From: Cycas panzhihuaensis
Taxonomy: Eukaryota > Cycadophyta
Assembly (NCBI GenBank): GCA_023213395.1
Contig: CM041465.1
Coordinates: 202,065,741-202,129,740 of the forward strand
Direction: 5' to 3'
Length of the DNA stretch: 64,000 nt
The notes under the pieces are model-generated. The model did no database searches and was not told the DNA's origin. It saw nothing but the letters and a program-made list of their open reading frames with translations. Shown here one piece after another: positions 56,841 through 64,000 of the stretch (positions within the stretch are counted from its first letter, which is position 1; the number at the start of each line of letters is the position of its first letter). The translations under genes and the position numbers were made by a program.

Positions 56841-57450
56841 AAGCGGCAAAGGGCACAAGAAGTCTAGAAGAGAATTTTAAAAAAGGGAATAAGTTCTGGG
56901 GCCAAGCAAATCAGGCAAATAACCACATAAAATATTGTAATCAATTGTTAGCAAATAATAATCATCATAAAGAATTTTGTTACTTGTTTTCACTGTCATT
57001 TAAAGGTCAATCTGCAACATGGTTTTCAATTTATAGTAGCAAATTTAAATCATGGAATGAACTATGTAAAAATTTTTCATTAAGATTTCAAGAACTTGAT
57101 AATGAGTTGCCCATATTTCGAGATAATAATGACCCTGTGATCCACATAAGACAGTGCAGACAAATTTGGGAAAAGAAGCAAATTTTGAGAAGTGAATGGG
57201 TACAAAGATGGGCCCAGACTCTTGAAAGAATTTTGGCTTCATGGTACAACCGATGCGAGAAAATGAAATTAACAGAATGGGATTCACTTAGTGAAAGATT
57301 TTGTAAGGAATTTTCTCAAGAGTCAGAGATCTCAAAAATACTGAGCACCCCTGAATTTGGAATTGAGTTAAGTTGCAACCGAATTGAATTAGCACAAAAG
57401 GATGGCGAGTTTCTTGATGAATATTCCAATATGGAATATGGAAACTGACT
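56841..57450 (+). pseudogene. G second gag-like module between protease and reverse transcriptase
   Basis: Open from 56945 to 57448. It contains FSLSFKGQSATWFSIYSSKF, KSWNELCKNFSLRFQELDNE, then SWYNRCEKMKLTEWDSLSER, FCKEFSQE. Both halves follow the W-x(n)-W-x-x-L-x-x-x-F-x-x-x-F pattern of retroelement capsids (compare NLSWDRLQDQFLDRF in G's own gag), which suggests an internal duplication. Its place within pol is unexpected. It could be a captured gag from another element or an old insertion whose ends are lost. Confidence 0.55.
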
Positions 57451-57499
57451 AATTGATAAAACATTAGCATATCAGTTGAATCAAGATGGCAGAGCAGTG

Positions 57500-58440
57500 T
57501 AGAGAGAACAATTGAGGATACAACAAATAGATGTGGGCATAAAAGAACATCCCCAGATGATCTCAATAGGAGACTATTGGGATAAAGATATTGTTCAACA
57601 AGCCAGAAGTTTGTTTTCAGAATACAAAGATGTTTTTGCCTGGTCTTACCAAGACCTGAAAGGGATACCACCAAAATTGGGAGAACATCGAATTGAATTA
57701 ATAGAAGGAACAAAACCAGTTCGGCAGTGTCCTTATCAGATGAATTTGAAATATAAGGAAAAAGTGAAGGCGGAATTGGACAAGTTATTGGAAGTCGGAT
57801 ATATTTTCGAAGTTGAGACCAGGGAATGGGTAAGCCCAGTAGTGGTGGTACCCAAAAAGAAGGAGAAGCTTTGTGTGTGCATGGATTATAGAGCTCTTAA
57901 TAAAGCAACAAAAAGAGATCCATTTGCAATACCATTTACAGAGGATATTCTGGAAAAGGTAGCATGCCATGGAATATATTTGTTCACGAACGGGTTCAGC
58001 AGATACAACTAGGTGAGAATTGTAGAACAAGATCAACTAAAGACAACTTTTGTCACCGAATGGGGGACATATGCAGACAAGGTTATGCTCTTCGGACTAA
58101 CAAATGCACCGACCACTTTTTAGAGAATAATTCTGAATATTTTTCGGTAGGCAATTGGTAAATCGATTGAAGTTTTTTTAGATGATTGGACGTTGTATTC
58201 ATTGCTAAAAAATCATTTGGTAAACCTGAAATCAATGTTGGAGATGTGCCGAAAGAGCAAACTTTGCTTAAACCCGACAAAATTTACATTTTTAGTCCCG
58301 TTTGGCTCTCTCTTAGGGCACATTGTAAGCAGGGATAGCTTGCAGACAGACCCAGGCAAAATGGCAATAATTTTGAATTTTCCAGTACCTAAAACAATGA
58401 AACATGTAAAAGCCTTTTTGGGCATGATAGGGTACTAAAG
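57500..58440 (+). pseudogene. G reverse transcriptase
   Basis: 57512-58012 carries DVFAWSYQDLKGIPPKLGEH, KPVRQCPYQMNLKYKEKV, WVSPVVVVPKKKEKLCVCMD and YRALNKATKRDPFAIPF. After stops near 58010 and 58120 come FGLTNAPTTF, the catalytic site as VFLDDWTLYS (usually YVDD or YIDD; about 58170-58200), KLCLNPTKFTFLVPFGSLLG and VKAFLGMIGY. FLDD keeps both aspartates. Disrupted by at least three stops. Confidence 0.92.
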
Positions 58441-59085
58441 GAAATTTATCAAAGGATATGCACAGATTGTAAATCCCTTAGAAAAACTGCTCAAGAAAAA
58501 AATAGCCTGGGAATGGAATTTGCATTAGCAATTAGCATTTGAGTTACTAAAAAAAAATTTATAGAAGCCCCTATTTTGAGATTTTCGGATTGGGATCAAC
58601 CATTCCATATGCATGTTGATGCTTCCTTCATGGCAATAGGATGTGTTTTAACACAACCTGGCAACAACAATATAGGCTTGCCTCTTCATTTTGCCAGCGG
58701 GAAATTGACCCCTGTTGAATGGAACTACTCAGTTACATATCAGGAAGGCTTGGGCATGGTTTATGCCTTGCAGAAATTCAGGCATTATTTGCTAGCAAAC
58801 CCATTCATTTTCTATGTAGATCACTAAGCCTTTAAATATTTGATAAACAAACCTATTTTGTAGGGCAGAATCAGCAGGTGGTTGATGTTGTTCCAAAAGT
58901 TTAATTTGAAAATTATAGTTAAGAAAGGTGACAAACATACAATACCAGATGTGCTTTCAAGGGAAGTAGAAGGCGAACCAGCTATAGGAATACTAGACGA
59001 TTTTCCAGATACACAATTGTTCTCTATAGAGGCCATATCGAAATGGTATGAGGGGATTGTTGAATACCTGGCTACTGGGTAGACA
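58441..59085 (+). pseudogene. G RNase H
   Basis: 58576-58827 carries FHMHVDASFMAIGCVLTQPG, PLHFASGKLTPVEWNYSVTY and ALQKFRHYLLANPFIFYVDH. A stop follows, and then the connection AFKYLINKPI, RWLMLFQKFNLKIIVKKGDK and HTIPDVLSREVEGEP. The Asp-Glu-Asp pattern can be traced (VDAS, QEGL for YTEKEA, YVDH). Confidence 0.9.
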
Positions 59086-60310
59086 CTGAAAGGATTAGAG
59101 CAAGTTGAATGACAAAGTTTTATTCGTAAAACCTTTCCATTTCAACTGGTACATGGGATGTTATATAAGTTGGGAATGGACGGTGTGTTACAACGATGCA
59201 TAATGGAGCATCAGGTGCAGGGCATCTTGTGGGAAGCACATGAAGGGGTCGCAGCCAAGCACCAAGGAGTCGAACCCACAACCCACAGTTAGGAAGATCT
59301 TGCTATCAGGTTTTTGGTGGCCATCCATGTTTGAGGACACAACAAAATGGATAAAGGGTTGCAATGTGTGCCAACGAGTAGGTAAGCCGGGCAAGAATCA
59401 TTTTATGCCTCTACATCCAATCTTGGCACAAGCACCTTTGAGAAATGGGGGTTGGACTTTATTGCACTGATAAGTCCCCCAACAAAACGAACGAATGCCA
59501 GATATATATTGGTAGCCACAGACTTTTTTATGAAATGGACAGAAGCTCGACCTTTTAGACATTGTGATGCAAGAAGTACTGCAAATTTTTTGTATGAAGA
59601 CATTATTGTCCGTTTTGGTTGCCGATTAGAATTAGTATCAAATCATGGTAGTAGTTTTTTAAACAACACTATAAAATACTTAACAAATGAATTTATGATC
59701 CAACATTTTCAATCTTCTTCCTACTACCCTTGAGCCAATGGTCAGGTAGAAAGCACTAAGAAAATTTTGAAGATTGCCATATCGAAAATATGCAGTTAAG
59801 GAAGAACAGATTGGGCGGAACAGTTGCATTCTGTTCTCTGGGAGGATAGGACAACGATCGAGAGACCACATAAACAGACACCTTTTCAGTTGGTGTATGG
59901 ATTAGAAGCAATACTTGCATTAGAATTTTAGGTGGAAAGCTCTCGAGTGGCGGTACAATTGCGAATGAATGAACAGGACTCATGAAATGTATGGATCATG
60001 GAATTGTTGAAGTTGGATGAGAAAAGAGCACGAGCACTGTGGGAGTTATGAACTGAAAAACAACAACGAAAAGCCTGACACAATCGACATATAAGAACAC
60101 TGCAATTCCACGAGGGTGACCTAGTATTAATGTACGATAGCAAATTTTGTACAAAACCAAGGAAGATGAAGCTGCGTTGGTTGGGACCGTACAAGGTAAT
60201 ACACCTTGGGAGCAATGGAGCAGTCTAGCTCGGACAACTCGACGAGAGAATAATAACAAAAATGGTAAATGGTAGTAGGCTTAAGCCTTATACCATGAGA
60301 TTAAAAAAAA
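59086..60310 (+). pseudogene. G integrase, second catalytic Asp replaced
   Basis: The zinc-binding HHCC region (ILWEAHEGVAAKHQG at about 59225, CNVCQRVGKPGKNH at about 59360) is followed by the core. In the core, GLDFIALISPPTKRTNARYI holds the first aspartate. ELVSNHGSSF replaces the usual V-S-D with asparagine (codon AAT at 59641-59643). GQVESTKKIL holds the glutamate. The C-terminal part ends LRWLGPYKVIHLG and MVNGSRLKPYTMRL, the usual GPY module. Stops at about 59730, 59799, 59930 and others. The D-to-N change alone should abolish strand transfer. Confidence 0.92.
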
Positions 60311-60345
60311 AAAATTGATGCAAAACATGGGGTAGTAATTGTGCC

Positions 60346-60789
60346 ATCATGAGAAGGCGATCATGGGAGAGATGAATGAAAGCGACCTCATAAATGACAA
60401 TCGTGGGAAAATAACCCAAAGGTGACCTTAAAAAGGTAATCGTGGGAAATAATTAAAAGGCGATCGTAATTAAAAGCGGAGTTAAGGTCATTATTAAAAG
60501 GCGGCGTCATGGCGGGGTAATTAAGGTCACACGAAATTAGAAGGCGACCATTATTAAGATAGACGTGATCATGAGAAGGCGATCATGAGAGAGATGAATG
60601 AAGGCGACCTCATAAATGACAATCGTGGGAAAATAACCCAAAGGTGACCTTAAAAAGGTAATCGTGGGAAATAATTAAAAGGCGATCGTAATTAAAAGTG
60701 AAGTTAAGGTCATTATTAAAAGATGGCGTCATGGCGGGGTAATTAAGGTCACACGAAATTAGAAGGCGACCATTATTAAGATAGATGTG
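60346..60789. repeat. 222-bp tandem duplication downstream of integrase
   Basis: Copies 60346-60567 and 60568-60789 are nearly identical. Inside each unit, shorter motifs (AAGGCGAT/ACC, AATCGTGGGAAA, TTAAGGTCA) recur, so the unit itself grew from smaller repeats. No open frame. Confidence 0.95.
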
Positions 60790-60949
60790 ATCGCAATATC
60801 AGACGATTGCCTTTCCATGATTGCGACAAGATGGAAAGGCAATAGATGCAATTAATGCATGAGTTGTGAGTAGTTATACCAAGGCCAAGAACAAGAGAAC
60901 AGGAAAATTGTGCAACGAAGGAAGAGCAGGAGGAAGCAAGCAATGACAA

Positions 60950-62590
60950 CGTAATGGCAACGGATGATGGTCACCTTCTGGGAGTCCGATGATGAACATA
61001 TTCAAAGACAATGGCGCAAAATAAAACTAGACGATGAATGTAGAAGGAAGATGACTGTTGCAGGATTAGACCGGTATGTACTGGTCGAAGTCCTTCTGAA
61101 TATATACAGCTTCCTATCAACAACAATGGCATTGGTAATACGTAAACCATCCTTGTTGGATTGTTCGGCGGAAGCAATTGCGAAAATAATAGGGTTACCA
61201 AACGAGGGCTCGGACATTCCTAAGGACAAATAGATATCTAGGGAACAAGCCGCACAAGAAATTGGAGCTAAAGAGTCAAATGTATCCTCTTTAGGAATTT
61301 GAATTTTGGGCATCTCGTCAAAGGAAATGCATTGGATAGCTTAATTTGTATTTACAAGAGCTATCCTTGGCCAAAAAAATTCATTCATGCGAACCCATTT
61401 ACGAACAATGTTGATTAAAGCTATAGAAGGCCAGAGATTCAACTGGGCCAAATTCGTAGCTGCCAAGTTTTCAAGGAATTAGGAATCAGTAAGAGGTGCT
61501 ACTCAATCTGTTCTATTCTTTTATCCTACTTTATTTCAAGGATTGCTTTTTCACAATGTTCAGGGATTCAGCTACTGGCAATTGAAGAAGGACAACCTAT
61601 TCTGGCCAAATGGACAGAATTATATTCAAGGGATCGAGGAAGAGGTGCCTCACAATTAGTGGAGCTACAAAAACAAGTTAGTGACTGGCTTCATGCACAG
61701 TGGTAGGTTCGTACTCCCCAACCGGGCCCAAAAGTAGAAGAAGAAGTGGAGGAAAAACCACGGATAGAGGAAATGTCACGGAGCCCAGCAGGAAGGCAAA
61801 GAGAAAAGAAAAAATTGAAGGTAGAAATAAGGGAGGGGAAACAGGAAGTAGGAGAAGAACCTATCACAAAGGAAAAGCAAGTGGAACCAGAATAGAAGTA
61901 GCCAAGAATGGTTGAGCCCTTGAAGTGTGAGGAAGAAGAGAAACAGAAAAGGAGGAAGCAGGCAACTAAGAAGAGGAAGCAGGAAATATTGGAGGCATTG
62001 AACAATCAACCACCATAAGAGGAATTTAATCAGTTGGAAGACTACTTGAAGGAGGCCCTTGATCTGTTGCATTGCGATCCACAGGATGTCTCCCAATGGA
62101 GAACTTCCTTTCTGGCCAGGGTAACAAGGGAACTCGTAATAGAGTTGGAGCAAAGGAATTGAAGACCATTGCTAGACATGCAGAGAATTCAAAATTTGGA
62201 AGATAAATTAGCAGCAATAGAAGCCCAGTTAGTAATTTTGAAGGAATTTATCTTGTTGTGGGTCAAGGATACTGATGGGATTCCTTCGAAAGTACAAGCA
62301 TTCAAAAGTTGCTTCTAGCAAGAGATTCCTTTAGGATTACATGATGTAATTTTTAAATTAGGTGTATGGATATTAGAGACTGAGGAGGACGCAAAGCATG
62401 TGAACAATTTTTGGTCAAGAATTTATCACCTGTGCCAGGACTTGACGAGAATGGAAAAGATGCATGATGAAGCAAAGGAGGAAATCTCAAAGCTACACAA
62501 AGGGGAGAAACAGACATTAGCACAATTGGATGCACTACGAGACGTTGCGATCATGGTAGATCATTGCCGATCACAAGGAATCTGAATTTC
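60950..62590 (+). pseudogene. G extra ORF downstream of pol, function unknown
   Basis: A broken reading frame of roughly 540 codons in the element's sense, between integrase and 3' LTR. It begins near 60964 (MMVTFWESDDEHIQRQWRKI), includes SAEAIAKIIGLPNEGSDIPK, a middle part in shifted frames, a K/E-rich stretch (61740-62000) and a coiled-coil-like end (LEDKLAAIEAQLVILKEF, EEISKLHKGEKQTLAQLDAL) to 62585. Athila/Tat-type plant Gypsy elements often have an additional ORF here. The I-A-x-I-x-GLP-x-x-G motif resembles such plant retroelement proteins as far as I recall. No signal peptide or membrane span is evident, so an envelope role is not supported. Confidence 0.6.
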
Positions 62591-62690
62591 GTCAACCATT
62601 GGATGATCGAACACAAATTATATTCGTCAAGCAATGATTAATTGCGCAAAGAATTGAATGAGATGTGAACAATTGGTAAATTGTTCTTTT

Positions 62691-62767
62691 TGAGGGGGGG
62701 GGGGGGAAGGAATAGGGAAAATTTTGTGAACAAGTAAGGATACTTGTTGAATTTTTGATGGGGAAGA
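62691..62767 (+). other. G polypurine tract and G run
   Basis: A run of about 13 G (62694-62706) followed by AAGGAATAGGG, and later GATGGGGAAGA directly before the 3' LTR. The latter is the likely plus-strand primer. The long G run could be an additional polypurine tract. Confidence 0.7.
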
Positions 62768-63790
62768 TGTGTGGGGCCAAAAATAACATAGAATTTTGTA
62801 AAAGACGTTGAATTTAGGATATGATCAGATTGTGACTAGTAGTCGGGACAACAAGTAGATTGTAGCTCGAACCAAGATCACAAGCAGATCATGATTCAGA
62901 TTGATATTGCGAGTAGATTGCAATTCGGGACGGATCGCGACCAGATTGTGGTTGAGGTTGAGATCGTGAGCAAATGGTGATGTGGGCCAAGATCACAAAT
63001 AGATCGGGGTTGGGGCCGAGATCGTGAGCAGATCATGGTTTGGGCTGAGATCGCGAACAGGTTGTGATTCAGGCCGAGATCGCGAGCAAATTGGGATTAG
63101 GGCTGAGATCGCAAGCAAATCGTGGTTCAGGTCGAGATCACGAGCAGATCGTGATTCGAGCTGAGATTGTGAGCAGATCGGGGTTGGGGCCAAGATCACG
63201 AGCAGATCCTGATTCGGGACGAGATTGTAAGCGTATCGTGGTTTGGCCCGAGATTGCGAGCAGATCATAATTCAGGTTGACATCGCGAGCAAATCATGGT
63301 TTGGGTTGAGATCGCGAGCAGATCGTAATTTAGATTGTCGTCGTGAGCAGATTGTGGTTTGGGACAGGATTACGAGCAGATCGTAGTTCAGGCTAAGAGT
63401 GCAAATCGATTGCAACTACCACAAGTATGAGCTAGTCAAAAAATACAATTATGAACAAATTATGTCATGTAATTTAACTGTTGTGTTGGATGTAACTTAT
63501 CACGGTTGAGACCGTTGGAAATTATGTATGTAAAGACAAAAAGGAAGGGATGAAAGTATGTATGTAATGGTAGTAAGTGGGTAGAAGAGATACTCATAGG
63601 GTTATGATTGTATTCCTTGGTATAAGCCTGATCTAGCCGTTGACTTTCAGTGTACTGTCGGGTCTGCATCTGGTTGTGAGAGGACCAGGCACAGTTCCCT
63701 ATCTTAATGATATTATGTTTTGCATCATACTAGTTGTCCCTTGTGCTTGCATAATTCCAATGATGTAATTGAATAGGTGCACATCACACA
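62768..63790 (+). repeat. G 3' LTR
   Basis: About 1,020 bp, matching 52958-53980 over its full length, with many substitutions. It ends GTGCACATCACACA. Confidence 0.9.
62850..63425. repeat. 29-bp tandem array inside G 3' LTR, about 20 copies
   Basis: Same GAGATCGCGAGCAGATCG-type unit as at 53030-53615. The number and order of units are similar in both LTRs, so the array existed before insertion. Confidence 0.93.
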
Positions 63791-64000
63791 ATCCAGACAA
63801 AAAATTTTGGATAAATTTTACTCAAAAATTTGAAGAAAAATGAGAGAAATTTGAGATCAAAGCTACAAACTCTAGTCCCTGTAAAATCAAGTTTTCCCAC
63901 TTAATGAAACAGAATCTTGAACTCGTGCCTTTAAAACAATTTACTCCTCTCTACAAGACAAACCTACACGAAAAATTTTATTGAATTTTGAGCCCCTAAA
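63791..64000 (-). other. E leader, second part
   Basis: AT-rich, no coding frame. It continues the leader interrupted at 52957. ATCC at 63791-63794 repeats the bases before G (52954-52957). E's primer site and 5' LTR lie beyond the window. Confidence 0.6.

Larger units (their letters stand above)
52958..63790 (+). mobile_element. G: Gypsy element with satellite-bearing LTRs and an extra ORF
   Basis: LTRs of about 1,020 bp (52958-53980, 62768-63790) start TGTGTGGGG. TGGTTCTGTTGCC at 53982 resembles the Asp-tRNA primer site TGGCGCCGTTGCC used by Athila/Tat-type plant Gypsy elements. GATGGGGAAGA before the 3' LTR is the polypurine tract. TATCC precedes the element, and (A)ATCC follows if the LTR end is placed within one base. 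Order: gag, protease, second gag-like module, reverse transcriptase, RNase H, integrase, repeats, extra ORF. Integrase lies after RNase H, which defines Gypsy. All frames carry stops. Confidence 0.92.
43417..64000 (-). mobile_element. E: Copia element split by F and G, running off the window
   Basis: The 3' LTR is at 43417-43624 with a polypurine tract beside it. RNase H and reverse transcriptase lie at 43640-45100 and the linker to 45518. Element F then inserts with a perfect GTTAC duplication. Integrase, protease and gag continue at 50346-52640. Leader sequence to 52957 is broken by Gypsy element G and resumes at 63791. The 5' LTR lies outside the window. Same family as Cop2 and B by LTR and protein sequence. 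Confidence 0.88.

Noticed and set aside
60950-62590. Retroviral envelope gene in G
   Set aside because: No signal peptide, hydrophobic membrane span or cleavage site visible; the position alone is not enough.
52958-63790. Endogenous pararetrovirus (caulimovirus-like) origin of G
   Set aside because: G has direct LTRs, an integrase with a GPY module and a polypurine tract, and no movement-protein motif; it is a Gypsy retrotransposon.

Overview
The window is 64 kb of AT-rich plant nuclear DNA made almost entirely of LTR retrotransposons and their remains. Copia elements primed by initiator Met-tRNA (primer-binding site of TGGTATCAGAGC type), a Gypsy element with a probable Asp-tRNA site, deep nesting and almost no host genes point to a seed plant with a large, slowly purged genome. 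A gymnosperm is plausible, but this is inference. I found no rRNA or tRNA gene, no CRISPR array and no intact protein-coding host gene. The one host-like locus in place is at the left edge (64-791): three exon-like blocks resembling a leucine-carboxyl-methyltransferase-type (PPM/LCM) SAM-dependent methyltransferase, apparently broken by a frameshift and cut short.

Layout. 830-5975: mostly unrecognised DNA with a ~49-bp tandem repeat and a faint Gypsy-like gag remnant. 5976-9796: Copia element Cop1 (+), 318/316-bp LTRs, interior almost non-coding. 9800-9979: 45-bp tandem repeat. 10111-15353: Copia element Cop2 (-), 212-bp LTRs, decayed gag-pol. 15354-20328: unrecognised DNA with a duplicated CT/AT microsatellite and a Gypsy protease remnant (-). 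20329 to the right edge is one nested pile. An old Copia element H (+) had its 5' LTR split by Copia element A (20592-42703, +). A itself holds B (23035-28336, +), C (29596-31759, -) and D (32644-39911, -). H's interior was then hit at 43417 by Copia element E (-), which holds F (45519-50345, -) and the Gypsy element G (52958-63790, +). E's leader resumes at 63791 and runs off the window. Target-site duplications support this order: perfect CTCTT (C), GGCAT (D) and GTTAC (F), and four-of-five matches for Cop1, Cop2, A and probably G. The host reading frames resume correctly across the insertions. LTR pairs differ by about 3/222 (F), 20/449 (D), 19/203 (B) and 19/212 (Cop2), so F is youngest and D next. 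Cop2, B and E belong to one LTR family.

The most notable content is captured host-gene sequence inside two of the younger elements. D carries about 570 bp of a cytosolic HSP70 gene (nucleotide-binding domain to linker), and F carries part of the U5 snRNP thioredoxin-like protein DIB1/DIM1 (YLS8). Both fragments lie antisense to their carrier, between gag and the 5' LTR. F has gag but no pol and looks like a non-autonomous carrier. G is also unusual: 29-bp satellite arrays inside both ~1-kb LTRs, four zinc-knuckle-like motifs in gag, a second gag-like module between protease and reverse transcriptase, a 222-bp tandem duplication and an extra ORF downstream of integrase. All coding regions carry stops or frameshifts; none of these elements looks able to move by itself now.
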